From Flammeovirga pectinis (lineage in GTDB: Bacteria; Bacteroidota; Bacteroidia; Cytophagales; Flammeovirgaceae): DNA of 64,000 bases. Of the stretch, positions 18,176 through 26,355 are shown in pieces; position 1 is the stretch's first letter, and the number at the start of each line of letters is the position of its first letter. The stretch is taken from assembly GCF_003970675.1 (NCBI RefSeq), contig NZ_CP034562.1, positions 3,942,001 to 4,006,000 on the forward strand, given 5' to 3'. A model generated the notes under the pieces. The model worked only from the letters and a program-made list of their open reading frames with translations. It had not been told where the DNA came from and did not search any database. A program made the position numbers and the translations under genes.

Positions 18176-19297
18176 TTATAAAGATAAACCATCATCATCG
18201 TCAATTGCTTGACTTTCTGTTTCCGAAGATTCATCTGTAGTAATAACTGGAGGTGCATATAACCTCCTAAGTGTTGCTCTAAGATTAGATAATGCAACTT
18301 TAGCATCTTTATACAAAGGATCGATGTCTAAAGCTTTTTCAAAATCTTTTTTAGCTTCTGTATAATTTTTAAAGAAATATTGTTGTGTTAAACCCAGCTC
18401 ATACCATAATTCTTTTATTTCAGGATCTAATTTTAATCCTTCTAAAAATACTCTATTGGCTTCTAAAGGCAATCTCTTTTTTCTATAAAGTCTTCCTAAT
18501 TCTTTAGATGATTTCCAATAAGTAGGTTTTTCTTTTAAAATAGTTTGATGAATTACAATAGCACTATCAATAAGCCCTTCTGATGCTAATAAATAGGCAT
18601 TCTCATAATTAATTGCTGTTGATTTTAACTGTAATCCCATAGCAATAGTTAAAGTCTCTTTTGCTAAAGGTATATTTTTTGATTTAATCGATTGCTCTAT
18701 TATCCCAACATAAGACATTGTATCTGTTGGTAAGATCTCAATAGATTTTCTGTAATTTTTTAATGAGCGTGCAAAGTCTCCTTTCAATGCATACGACTTT
18801 CCAATAGACCTGTAAGTCATGTTATTCTGAGGAACTTCTAATATAGAAGACTTTAAGTAAAATAAAGCACTATCAGGTTGCTCTAAATTATTAAAAGAAG
18901 CACCAATAAACGTTTTTAAATGAGGATGCTTATAGCCTAAACGTATTGCTTTTTCTCCATTCAAAATTGCACTCCTCATATTCCCTAAAAAATAATGAGA
19001 AGACGCACTTAAGAAGTAAAACTCTCCATTTGTACTATCTATTTGTATTGCTTTTTCAGCATTCTCTAAAGCACTACCGTATTCTTTCTTACGAAGTTGA
19101 ACTGAACCTCTAGAAAAGTACAATGCAGGATTATCAGGATCGTTCGAAACCAATTTATCCAAGAATGATAACTGCTTATCAAAAAATTCATCTTCATGAG
19201 CTGTAGCATCAACAAGGCCCTCTAAGGTATCTTGTTCTTTTTGGCAACCAAAAGATGAAATCAGGATAAATATTAATATATAATGGTACTTCGACAT
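18176..19297 (-). CDS. TPR-repeat lipoprotein
   Basis: The 373-residue product has a short lipoprotein signal peptide with lipobox SSFGC (Cys near residue 18). About eight tetratricopeptide repeats follow, from residue 55 to 345, recognisable by ALYFSRGSVQLRKKEYGSAL, EYEFYFLSASSHY-like and LWYELGLTQQYF-like helices. The tail is acidic (IDDDDGLSL). TPR lipoproteins usually act as scaffolds for envelope complexes. No specific partner is suggested by the neighbours. It lies upstream of the comM-like gene and could share its transcript. Confidence 0.8.
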   Translation of the reverse strand: MSKYHYILIFILISSFGCQKEQDTLEGLVDATAHEDEFFDKQLSFLDKLVSNDPDNPALYFSRGSVQLRKKEYGSALENAEKAIQIDSTNGEFYFLSASSHYFLGNMRSAILNGEKAIRLGYKHPHLKTFIGASFNNLEQPDSALFYLKSSILEVPQNNMTYRSIGKSYALKGDFARSLKNYRKSIEILPTDTMSYVGIIEQSIKSKNIPLAKETLTIAMGLQLKSTAINYENAYLLASEGLIDSAIVIHQTILKEKPTYWKSSKELGRLYRKKRLPLEANRVFLEGLKLDPEIKELWYELGLTQQYFFKNYTEAKKDFEKALDIDPLYKDAKVALSNLRATLRRLYAPPVITTDESSETESQAIDDDDGLSL

Positions 19298-19373
19298 TTT
19301 TACACCTTAAATCGTTTATTACTTTGGAGATTGTAAAAATTGAGAAAAGTTTTTGATTTTAAAATTGATCGCA

Positions 19374-19410
19374 TAAAAAAAAGCTCACTTTGGGGAAGAA
19401 GTGAGCTTTT
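19374..19410 (-). terminator. Terminator of the coiled-coil membrane protein gene
   Basis: AAAAGCTCACTT (19379-19390) pairs with AAGTGAGCTTTT (19399-19410). On the minus strand a T run follows. Confidence 0.85.
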
Positions 19411-19429
19411 CTTTTTGATAAAGTAATGA

Positions 19430-20125
19430 TTATGAAAGTTTATTTTCTCTCTTTCTGAGAACACTTAACTCTTTCTTCAATTCTTCACCTTTATTTCTTT
19501 CAGTAACCAATTCTCTACGAACCTGCATTTCTCTTTCTTGAGCACGAGTTCTAAACTCGTCGTACTCACTTTCAATACTGTCGTGATCTTTTTTAATTGT
19601 TACTACTGCTTGATTATTTGCTTGGAATCTTATTAAAAAGACAATCAATACAATTACTAATACAGCAATTACAGTAAATGCTGTATAAAGTACAGAGTAC
19701 TTTGGCATATCAATTCCCATCAATTGGATATAATCACCCAATTCAATAAGTCTGTCTTTCTCGCCTAAACGAGCTTCCATCTCTTTAACTTCTTGTTGTG
19801 CTTGGTCTGTCTCTAAACGAGCAGCTGCTGCATCTTTATAAGCTATTTGTAGAGAGTCATCTACAATAGACCAATAATCATTAAGCCATTCTTGCTTAAT
19901 CATACGGTATTCTTTCCATCTACCACCTCTTTTTGACATATACGTGTATTTGCCATGAAGGGTATTGTCTACAGGTGCAGCTGGTTTAACAGCGGTTTTT
20001 GTTGTTTTCTGCGCCGTAGCAGTTGACGTAGAAGTGCTTGAACCTGCAGTTTCTTGTGCATATGTAGTAGAAAGACTAAATACAAATGCAATCGTTGTTA
20101 CGAACCTAAATATTCTTTTTGACAT
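19430..20125 (-). CDS. Secreted/membrane coiled-coil protein of unknown function
   Basis: The 231-residue protein has a signal peptide ending TYAQ (residues 1-24), a Thr/Ala-rich linker (27-50), then a basic domain (58-90). A first heptad-like stretch (95-130) leads to a single membrane helix (about 144-167), and a long charged coiled coil runs to the C terminus. The N-terminal region would lie in the periplasm and the C-terminal coil in the cytosol. The layout suggests a structural or tethering role, but the family was not recognised. The gene has its own terminator and lies directly downstream of the two tRNA-Gln genes. Confidence 0.65.
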   Translation of the reverse strand: MSKRIFRFVTTIAFVFSLSTTYAQETAGSSTSTSTATAQKTTKTAVKPAAPVDNTLHGKYTYMSKRGGRWKEYRMIKQEWLNDYWSIVDDSLQIAYKDAAAARLETDQAQQEVKEMEARLGEKDRLIELGDYIQLMGIDMPKYSVLYTAFTVIAVLVIVLIVFLIRFQANNQAVVTIKKDHDSIESEYDEFRTRAQEREMQVRRELVTERNKGEELKKELSVLRKRENKLS

Positions 20126-20181
20126 GTTAGTAGGTATTTAAATACTATTCTATTTTACAAATATAGAAATAGAAAGCAAAA

Positions 20182-20216
20182 AAAAAGCTTTACCGAGAAG
20201 TTCAGTAAAGCTTTTT
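20182..20216 (-). terminator. Terminator of the tRNA-Gln pair
   Basis: AAAAAGCTTTAC (20182-20193) pairs with GTAAAGCTTTTT (20205-20216). On the minus strand a long T run follows. It ends immediately after the second tRNA. Confidence 0.85.
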
Positions 20217-20218
20217 GT

Positions 20219-20290
20219 TGTCCGACCAGGTCTCGAACCTGGACTCTTCTGTACCAAAAACAGACGTGTTGCCAATTACACCATCGGACA
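20219..20290 (-). tRNA. tRNA-Gln (anticodon TTG), copy 2
   Basis: Read on the minus strand, the acceptor arms TGTCCGA and TCGGACA pair fully. The anticodon stem TCTGT/ACAGA encloses TTTTGGT, giving anticodon TTG (reads CAA and CAG). The T arm is CCAGG-TTCGAGA-CCTGG. The first pair is U1-A72, as in bacterial tRNA-Gln. The sequence is identical to the copy at 20321-20392, and CCA is not encoded. Confidence 0.95.
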
Positions 20291-20320
20291 AGATTTCAGA
20301 AAAACGTCTCGGTAGATTGT

Positions 20321-20392
20321 TGTCCGACCAGGTCTCGAACCTGGACTCTTCTGTACCAAAAACAGACGTGTTGCCAATTACACCATCGGACA
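20321..20392 (-). tRNA. tRNA-Gln (anticodon TTG), copy 1
   Basis: Identical over all 72 bases to the copy at 20219-20290, and 30 bp upstream of it on the same transcript. The same cloverleaf is visible, with anticodon TTG. Confidence 0.95.
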
Positions 20393-20519
20393 ATCTTTTT
20401 TTTGAGAACTATTTCTCTGAAATGCGATGCAAATGTATGTCGATTATTTTTATTCACCAAACTATTTGAAAAAATATTTCATAAACAAATCTTAATAAAC
20501 AACCTTCGCATTACTATAA

Positions 20520-21050
20520 TCATCTATACCCGTTTCTAATCTCTATATTAGATTTATTTACAAAACGCTGAATATCAGAAACATTATAATCTAAAAAGAA
20601 CTGATTCTCTGTACCATCAAACATTTTAAGCTGTAATTGATACGTACCTACATACCCTAAATAAAAAATAAAAGATGCTGCTATAAATAAAGATAAACCT
20701 GTAAAAAGAGAAAGTGCTCCAGAACTTCCTGCTACTAAAGATAAAGGTCCGCAAATGCCTCCAATCAGAAGAGGTAAAATCAATTTCTTCTTTTTAAGAT
20801 GTAAAGACTTTATATATTTTCTTTCGAATTTTCGGTGTGTGTTAGGTAGACTTACCTCTAAAAAAAGCGTAGAAAGTTTTAAGAAAAAATAAGTATCTAA
20901 TTTACATTCAAGATCATCATTTTCAGAAATGTTAACCCAATTGTATAAATAACTATACGAGTAATAATACTTTTGAGTAGTAATTTCTTGTTCTGACAAG
21001 TTGAATTTTGATTCTTTATCTATATGTGTTTGATAAGATCGCAATGGCAA
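20520..21050 (-). CDS. Small membrane protein of unknown function
   Basis: The 176-residue protein has two adjacent membrane segments (about residues 90-109 and 112-133) between a polar N-terminal domain rich in Tyr, Glu and Lys and a 40-residue C-terminal tail. The loop between the helices is very short (SSGAL), giving a hairpin with both termini on the same side, probably the cytosol because of KKKK just before the first helix. No family was recognised. It is divergent from the HSDR_N-type gene and not part of an obvious operon. Confidence 0.6.
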   Translation of the reverse strand: MPLRSYQTHIDKESKFNLSEQEITTQKYYYSYSYLYNWVNISENDDLECKLDTYFFLKLSTLFLEVSLPNTHRKFERKYIKSLHLKKKKLILPLLIGGICGPLSLVAGSSGALSLFTGLSLFIAASFIFYLGYVGTYQLQLKMFDGTENQFFLDYNVSDIQRFVNKSNIEIRNGYR

Positions 21051-21160
21051 TTTTCAAAGTTTCGTTTATAAATTATTAGTGCTTTCTCAATTTACGTTTA
21101 AGTTCAGTCTTTTTCTTCACATCTTTCTTTCTATTTTTACTTCAAACTTAATTTAAAGAT

Positions 21161-21637
21161 ATGCAAGACTTAAATTTGCCAAAATCTAAGGTGCGTTTAG
21201 AACAAAAAGAGGGTAAAACATATATTTTTGATCCAATCAGAAAAAAAATGTTGTTACTTACTCCAGAAGAATGGGTAAGGCAACAATTTTTACAGATGTT
21301 ACTTTCCATGGGCATATCTAAAGGGTTAGTTGGTATTGAAGGTGGATTGAAAGTTAATAAAATTCAGAAAAGAGCCGATCTATTAATTTTTGATAGAGGA
21401 GGAGCTCCTTTTTTATTAATAGAATGTAAAGCACCTTCTATTAAATTGAGTAATGAAACTTTTAAACAAGTTGCCGCATATAATGCAACAATAAAAGCTC
21501 CTTACATTGGTATAACAAATGGCTTACAACATTATTTTTGTGCTATAAATTTCGAAAATTCTTCTTATGATTTTCTAAAAGAGATACCTTTACCGGAGTA
21601 TGTTAAACAACATGATAAAAATTCGAATGATAAATAA
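21161..21637 (+). CDS. HsdR N-terminal-domain protein (PD-(D/E)XK nuclease fold)
   Basis: The 158-residue protein matches the small stand-alone version of the type I restriction enzyme R N-terminal domain that is widespread in Bacteroidota. FDPIRKKMLLLTPEEWVRQ opens the fold near residue 26. Then come RADLLIF (Asp near 80) and LIECKAP (Glu and Lys of the E-x-K motif near 93-95), so the nuclease-fold active site appears intact. No methylase or specificity subunit lies nearby, so it is not a type I system. Its cellular role is unknown. It overlaps the start of the next lipoprotein gene, which implies translational coupling. Confidence 0.82.
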   Translation: MQDLNLPKSKVRLEQKEGKTYIFDPIRKKMLLLTPEEWVRQQFLQMLLSMGISKGLVGIEGGLKVNKIQKRADLLIFDRGGAPFLLIECKAPSIKLSNETFKQVAAYNATIKAPYIGITNGLQHYFCAINFENSSYDFLKEIPLPEYVKQHDKNSNDK

Positions 21638-22625
21638 AAGTCTATATACATTTCTGTTAATACCTCTATTTTTTAGTTGTGGCGTCAATAAAGAATCAGG
21701 CCCTCGTTTAGAGGTTACCATCCTTCAACCTAGAGTTGATCCTACAACGGCACAAGCTCTACTACTTAAAGGACAGAAATTTGTGTACGAAAGTAAAACT
21801 ATAGGAGCAGATAAAGACAGCTATAAATGGGAAGTAGATAACCAAGTTATAGGTACTTCTTTACTTACTGACAGTATTTCTTATGATACCGAAGGTGTAA
21901 AACAAGCAAGATTTTCTGTTTCTAATGTAGCATTTGATGCTTATGCTGAAATAGAAGTATTAATTGTTAAATACATGGCCTTTTTTGATGACTTAACGCT
22001 TAGCGATAATTCATACTGGGTAGGAGACGCTACAGATGGTTCTTCAACTACTTTTACAACAGGTAATGTAGTTTTACCAAATACATCTCCAAAAGTAGAT
22101 GGGGACAATTCAGATGATTTTTATAATTTCGGCTATTCAAATATCTCAGAATCGTCAGCTACCGATTATGAAAAATACGGTGCTTATCTTAGAGTACCAT
22201 CTGGTAGTAATTATGGACTTGCTAGAATGAAGCAAAGCGACCCTACCATGAATCTTATTTTTGATACAGAACTATACCCTGTAAGTATTTCTATTGCAAA
22301 TAGCCCACTAGTTGTTACAGCTGCAGAAACACTTTTTGAAAATGGTGATACATACATTTTAGAAATTCGCGGAATTAATAGTGCTAACGAACAAACTAAA
22401 GAACTTGCTAGTTTTACATTAATTACTGGAGGAGCTGAAAGTACAACAGCCGTAAATAAATGGACTAAATTAGACTTAGATACTTTAGGTAAAGTGAAAG
22501 GTTTAAATTTTACAATCAATTGTACTAAAAAAGATGAAGATACTGGAGCATTAGATCTAGAAGCTAAATTCTGTCTGGATAACTTATTATTAGTTGAATC
22601 TGAACAAAACTTCAACCCAAATTAA
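21627..22625 (+). CDS. DUF4465 lipoprotein with PKD-like domain
   Basis: From the ATG at 21627 the product has 332 residues and starts with a compact lipoprotein signal peptide (LFFSC, Cys near 17). Upstream ATGs at 21600 and 21612 are possible but would add an odd N-terminal extension. A PKD/Ig-like domain follows (YKWEVDNQVIG near residue 70), then a DUF4465 domain (about 115-330) with FFDDLTLSDNSYW, FYNFGYSNI and FCLDNLLL. DUF4465 proteins are surface lipoproteins of Bacteroidota of unknown role, and some may bind carbohydrate or cobalamin. The start overlaps the previous gene, and the ABC ATPase gene begins 1 bp after its stop. Confidence 0.8.
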   Translation: MINKSLYTFLLIPLFFSCGVNKESGPRLEVTILQPRVDPTTAQALLLKGQKFVYESKTIGADKDSYKWEVDNQVIGTSLLTDSISYDTEGVKQARFSVSNVAFDAYAEIEVLIVKYMAFFDDLTLSDNSYWVGDATDGSSTTFTTGNVVLPNTSPKVDGDNSDDFYNFGYSNISESSATDYEKYGAYLRVPSGSNYGLARMKQSDPTMNLIFDTELYPVSISIANSPLVVTAAETLFENGDTYILEIRGINSANEQTKELASFTLITGGAESTTAVNKWTKLDLDTLGKVKGLNFTINCTKKDEDTGALDLEAKFCLDNLLLVESEQNFNPN

Positions 22626-22626
22626 G

Positions 22627-23289
22627 ATGCTTAAAATAGAAAATTTAGTAAAATCATTTACTACAGATAATGGCTCTCTCGATATAATAAAAGACATTTC
22701 TTTTACAATTAATCACGGTGAGTCTGTAGCTATTGTAGGCGCTTCTGGCTCAGGAAAGACTACATTATTAGGTTTAGCTGCTGGTTTAGATATTCCTACA
22801 TCTGGAAAGGTTTTTATAGATGATGTAGACCTAACTTTATTATCAGAAGATGATAAAGCTGATGTTAGGAATCAAAAAATTGGTTTTATTTTCCAAAATT
22901 TCCAGCTTCTACCTTCACTAACTGCTTTAGAAAATGTAATGACCCCTCTAGAATTACAGGGCAAATCAAACATAAAAAAACATGCTCTTGATATATTAGA
23001 AGATGTTGGTTTAAAAGGAAGAGAAAAACATTACCCAACTCAGCTTTCTGGTGGCGAACAACAAAGAGTAGCCCTAGCTAGAGCATTTGTTAGCAATCCA
23101 AAAATTTTATTTGCAGATGAACCTACAGGTAATTTAGATGACAAAACAAGTGCTCATGTAGAAAACCTCCTTTTTAGAATGAATAAGGAAAATAACACAA
23201 CACTAGTGATTGTTACACATGACCCTCTCTTAGCTAAAAAAGCAGATAGAGTAATTGTAGTAAAAGACGGAAAGATTAAGACTGATTAA
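22627..23289 (+). CDS. ABC transporter ATP-binding protein, LolD/MacB type
   Basis: Starting at the ATG one base after the preceding stop, the 220-residue protein is a complete ABC ATPase: Walker A GASGSGKTTL, Q-loop IFQNFQLLP, signature LSGGEQQRVALARA, Walker B ILFADEPTG and the H-loop VTHD. The phrase QLLPSLTALENVMTPLEL and the length place it in the LolD/FtsE/MacB group, which drives lipoprotein release or mechanotransmission by FtsX-like permeases. No permease gene is adjacent, so its membrane partner is encoded elsewhere. It overlaps the convergent EamA gene by 14 bp. Confidence 0.92.
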   Translation: MLKIENLVKSFTTDNGSLDIIKDISFTINHGESVAIVGASGSGKTTLLGLAAGLDIPTSGKVFIDDVDLTLLSEDDKADVRNQKIGFIFQNFQLLPSLTALENVMTPLELQGKSNIKKHALDILEDVGLKGREKHYPTQLSGGEQQRVALARAFVSNPKILFADEPTGNLDDKTSAHVENLLFRMNKENNTTLVIVTHDPLLAKKADRVIVVKDGKIKTD

Positions 23290-24178
23290 TTTTCTTCTTC
23301 TTTCCACTAATCAAATACACTCCTAAAAATATAAAGACAGCTGCTATTATTTGTACAGCTTTCAACTCTTCATTTAAGAAAAATACAGCTATAAAACCCG
23401 CTATCATTGGTTGAAAGTAAATATAAAAACTAGCAGTACTTGCATTCACAGTCTGCATAGCAATTGCATAGAACAGGTATGCTAAAAATGTATTTCCAAT
23501 TACTACATAACTAATAGATAACCATATATGTGATGGAATCTCTACCCAATTGGTTTGTTCAACATCTTTCCAAGTAATTAATGCTACTATGGGTATTGCA
23601 AACAAAAACACCCACTTCATTAATGTAAAAGGATGATATTTAGCCAATAATGGTTTTGTAATTACTAAATAAATACTGTAAAAACAGGCGTTTATTAATA
23701 CCATAATATCTCCTTCAACAGAGCCTGAATGGAAAGCGATACCATTTAAACCAATCATTAATACTGCACCACTAAGCCCTAAAGCAATACCTATTACTTT
23801 TTTAATGTTTACTTTTTCTTTAAGAAAAATAGCTGAACATATTAATACAATAACAGGAGAGGAGACTACAATTACAGATGCGTTTATTGAACTCGTTTTT
23901 GCTAATCCTTCAAAAAATATTAATTGATTAAAACAGGCTCCAAACATACCTGCAAAAAAAAGTCTTATATAATCTTTCTTGTCTGTTACTTTCTCTTTTA
24001 CCGTAAAGGCATGCAATAAATAAAATAGAAATGCTCCACCTAAAATACGTAAAAATATAAAGGCTTTAGGCCCTATAAATTCGGGCATAGCAATTTTAGA
24101 AATTATAAAATTACATCCATAAATAACCGACGCCGCTAATAAAAAGAGGTGAGCCTGAATTTTAGATACTTTTTTCAT
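23276..24178 (-). CDS. EamA-family (DMT superfamily) transporter
   Basis: The 300-residue protein shows ten membrane segments in two EamA repeats (about residues 10-140 and 152-290). Each repeat ends in the typical KEKVNIKKVIGIALGLSGAV- or NEELKAVQIIAAVFIFLGVYL-type helix. These carriers export amino acids or other metabolites, and the substrate cannot be inferred here. A Lys-rich C terminus is cytosolic. Its ATG overlaps the stop of the cytochrome b5-like gene by one base (TAATG), so translation is coupled. Confidence 0.9.
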   Translation of the reverse strand: MKKVSKIQAHLFLLAASVIYGCNFIISKIAMPEFIGPKAFIFLRILGGAFLFYLLHAFTVKEKVTDKKDYIRLFFAGMFGACFNQLIFFEGLAKTSSINASVIVVSSPVIVLICSAIFLKEKVNIKKVIGIALGLSGAVLMIGLNGIAFHSGSVEGDIMVLINACFYSIYLVITKPLLAKYHPFTLMKWVFLFAIPIVALITWKDVEQTNWVEIPSHIWLSISYVVIGNTFLAYLFYAIAMQTVNASTASFYIYFQPMIAGFIAVFFLNEELKAVQIIAAVFIFLGVYLISGKKKKINQS

Positions 24179-24408
24179 TAATCTTCCAACTCAGCAAAAG
24201 GTTCAAACTTATCAAATACAAATTCTGTATGAGGCGCATCTTTCATTTCTGGTGTAAGATCTTGTCCAGCCCAATGTTCGTAATGTTTACCGTTTCTCCA
24301 AAGACGAGAGTTTGTCATATCATATATTTTACCTTTATAGGCAACCCATATTTCATCTTTATCTTCGCCGTTTCTTAATGCTAATTGTGCTCTAGTGTAC
24401 TTTTCCAT
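24178..24408 (-). CDS. Cytochrome b5-like heme/steroid-binding domain protein
   Basis: The 76-residue protein is a single cytochrome b5-like domain of the progesterone-receptor-associated type. It starts EKYTRAQLALRNGEDKDEIW, then VAYKGKIYDMTNSRLW and GKHYEHWAGQDLT, the usual core. Only one of the two classical heme-ligand histidines has a clear counterpart, as in membrane-associated progesterone-receptor relatives. The longer frame starting at 24450 is rejected because it runs through the lipA terminator. It is coupled to the downstream EamA gene. Confidence 0.85.
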   Translation of the reverse strand: MEKYTRAQLALRNGEDKDEIWVAYKGKIYDMTNSRLWRNGKHYEHWAGQDLTPEMKDAPHTEFVFDKFEPFAELED

Positions 24409-24427
24409 TATTATTTTACTAAAAAAT

Positions 24428-24460
24428 AAATGGCTTTGTAGAACTACCACAAAGCCATTT
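24428..24460 (-). terminator. Terminator between lipA and the b5-like gene
   Basis: AAATGGCTTTGT (24428-24439) pairs with ACAAAGCCATTT (24449-24460), 9-nt loop. A T-rich tail follows on the minus strand. It lies 20 bp after lipA. Confidence 0.82.
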
Positions 24461-24481
24461 TATTATATTCTTAAGGTCAAA

Positions 24482-25375
24482 TTATTTGATTGGAACATTT
24501 ACGTGACGTTCAGCATGATAAGATGAACGTACTAATGGGCCAGATTCAACATATTTGATACCTCTTTTTAAACCTTCTTCTCTAAAGAAATCAAATTTAT
24601 CTGGGTGGATATACTCAATTACTTCATGGTGCATTTTTGTAGGCTGTAGGTACTGACCTAATGTCATAACATGAAGACCTCTTTCTGCAAGATCATCCAT
24701 AATTTTAAACACTTGATCATCAGTTTCTCCTAAACCAAGCATAATACCTGTTTTAGAACGACGACCTTCATCTACAATACGTTTGATATGTTCTAGAGAA
24801 CGCTCATAGTTTCCTTGCGGACGTACAGCACGGTACAGTTCTTTTACTGTTTCCATGTTGTGCGATATTACTTCTTGACCACCCTCGATCATTCTGTAAA
24901 GAGCATCCCAATTTTTACGTGTATCAGGAATAAGAGTTTCTATAGTAGTTGATGGAGATATTTTTTTAGTCTCAATTACTGTTTGATACCAAATTTCTGC
25001 ACCTCTATCTTTTAACTCATCTCTGTTTACCGAAGTAATTACCGCATGTTTCACTTCCATCTTAAAGATGGCGTCAGCAACACGAGCAGGTTCTTCAGTA
25101 TCGTACTCAGTTGGTCTACCTGTGGCTACTGCACAGAATGAACATCCACGTGTACATATATTTCCTAAAATCATAAAAGTCGCAGTACCTTCGCCCCAGC
25201 ACTCACCCATGTTAGGGCAATTACCGCTTTGGCAAATTGTATTCAACTTATGCTGATCTACCAACTTACGTACGTTTGCATATTCTTTCCCGATAGGTAA
25301 CTTCACACGCAACCAATCTGGCCTACGTTTAGGCTTTTCTTTTTTCTCCGAAGAGATTACTGGTAGTTCTATCAT
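24482..25375 (-). CDS. lipA: Lipoyl synthase
   Basis: The 297-residue radical SAM enzyme has both iron-sulfur clusters of LipA: the auxiliary cluster [12 protein letters not shown] (Cys 48, 53, 59) and the SAM cluster CTRGCSFC (Cys 74, 78, 81). The conserved C-terminal RSSYHAE supplies the Ser ligand. It inserts two sulfur atoms into protein-bound octanoyl chains to make lipoate for the 2-oxoacid dehydrogenases. It stands divergent from the nfu-type gene, which is apt because Nfu proteins can rebuild the auxiliary cluster of LipA. Confidence 0.97.
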   Translation of the reverse strand: MIELPVISSEKKEKPKRRPDWLRVKLPIGKEYANVRKLVDQHKLNTICQSGNCPNMGECWGEGTATFMILGNICTRGCSFCAVATGRPTEYDTEEPARVADAIFKMEVKHAVITSVNRDELKDRGAEIWYQTVIETKKISPSTTIETLIPDTRKNWDALYRMIEGGQEVISHNMETVKELYRAVRPQGNYERSLEHIKRIVDEGRRSKTGIMLGLGETDDQVFKIMDDLAERGLHVMTLGQYLQPTKMHHEVIEYIHPDKFDFFREEGLKRGIKYVESGPLVRSSYHAERHVNVPIK

Positions 25376-25424
25376 TTAATTTTTCGTTTTCGTTGTGATT
25401 CCCGATGATAATAAGAATCAGCTA

Positions 25425-25432
25425 CAAATTTA
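25425..25432 (-). promoter_or_regulatory. Candidate -7 element of lipA
   Basis: On the minus strand this reads TAAATTTG, an exact TAnnTTTG, 50 bp upstream of the lipA start. The nearest TTG is only 13 bp further up, so the -33 element is not convincing. Confidence 0.35.
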
Positions 25433-25625
25433 CGAACTAGATTTACAATAACGAAACGATGTGCAAAAAAGGATATATTTATCTTTTTTCGCTGATTATG
25501 TTAATTTTGAGTTGATTTAGTGTTTCATTTATCAATTTGTTTTGATTAGAATCTACTAAATGTTTGTTTTGCCAAATATTGTGATTACACACAATCTTCA
25601 AAATTTATAAAAAAAATAACAAGCG

Positions 25626-26228
25626 ATGGAAAATTCAACAACTTCGGGCAGACCAAAGCAGAATATAACGATATACACAGAGGCTAATCCAAACCCTAAT
25701 TCTATGAAATTCATGTTGAGTTTCATGTTATTAAAGGGAGGCGAAAGCTATGATTTCCCAAGTGTAAAAGAAGCAGAAGTTTCTCCTCTTGCAAAAGAGA
25801 TTTTTGAGAAATTCGATATCGTAGATCGTATCTTCTACATGAGTAATTTTATTACTATTACTAAAAAAGACGATACTATTGCATGGATGGAGGTTATTCC
25901 TCAGTTTAAAGAATTTCTTTTAGAATACTTTGAGGCTGAAAAACCAATCTTTGAGGATGTTGACGAAACAATTATCGAAGCAGCAGACTCTGAAGCAATC
26001 AAAAAGATTAAAGGTGTTCTTGATGAATACATCAAACCTGCAGTAGAAATGGATGGAGGTGCTATCAAATTCCATTCTTTTGATGAAGAATCTGGTGTAG
26101 TAAAAGTATTGTTACAAGGTGCTTGTAGCGGTTGTCCATCATCAACATTTACTTTAAAAATGAGTATTGAAAACCTTCTTAAAAGAATGGTTCCTCAGGT
26201 AACTGAAGTAGTTGCAGAGGGTGTTTAA
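25626..26228 (+). CDS. NfuA-type iron-sulfur carrier (NifU family)
   Basis: The 200-residue protein has an Nfu N-terminal domain (about residues 14-100, with EANPNPNSMKFML) and a C-terminal NifU-like domain (about 122-198). The latter has the cluster-binding GACSGCPSSTFTLK, where CxxC binds a [4Fe-4S] cluster in the homodimer. Such proteins deliver clusters to target enzymes such as aconitase and LipA. It is divergent from lipA with a 250-bp intergenic region, and a terminator follows. Confidence 0.92.
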   Translation: MENSTTSGRPKQNITIYTEANPNPNSMKFMLSFMLLKGGESYDFPSVKEAEVSPLAKEIFEKFDIVDRIFYMSNFITITKKDDTIAWMEVIPQFKEFLLEYFEAEKPIFEDVDETIIEAADSEAIKKIKGVLDEYIKPAVEMDGGAIKFHSFDEESGVVKVLLQGACSGCPSSTFTLKMSIENLLKRMVPQVTEVVAEGV

Positions 26229-26243
26229 TTACTTTTAAAGTAT

Positions 26244-26290
26244 AAAAAGCTGTCTTAGAATGCATTATTTTAAGGCAGCTTTTTATTTTT
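26244..26290 (+). terminator. Terminator of the nfu-type gene
   Basis: AAAAAGCTGTCTTA and TAAGGCAGCTTTTT arms (one wobble) with a T-rich tail, 16 bp after the stop. Confidence 0.8.
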
Positions 26291-26306
26291 TTCTTATTTA
26301 AGTTGG

Positions 26307-26355
26307 TTAAAATGCTAGTAGGTGAGTATCTATATTTAGTAATACTTGTTCATTT
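26307..26355 (-). pseudogene. Displaced 3' tail of the mdaB-like gene
   Basis: If the IS at 26356-27672 and one copy of its 6-bp duplication are removed, the frame of the mdaB-like gene continues here. After LLNE it would add QVLLNIDTHLLAF and end with a TAA at 26307-26309. The segment is therefore the severed end of that gene. Confidence 0.7.

Noticed and set aside
20202-20469. Overlapping ORFs on both strands across the tRNA genes
   Set aside because: Their repeated protein sequence is only the translation of the two identical tRNA-Gln genes.
21161-21637. Possible type I restriction system
   Set aside because: Only the small HsdR-N-like domain is present; no helicase, methylase or specificity gene is nearby.
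24409-24450. N-terminal extension of the cytochrome b5-like protein
   Set aside because: It would be encoded by the lipA terminator hairpin. The ATG at 24408 starts exactly at the domain.
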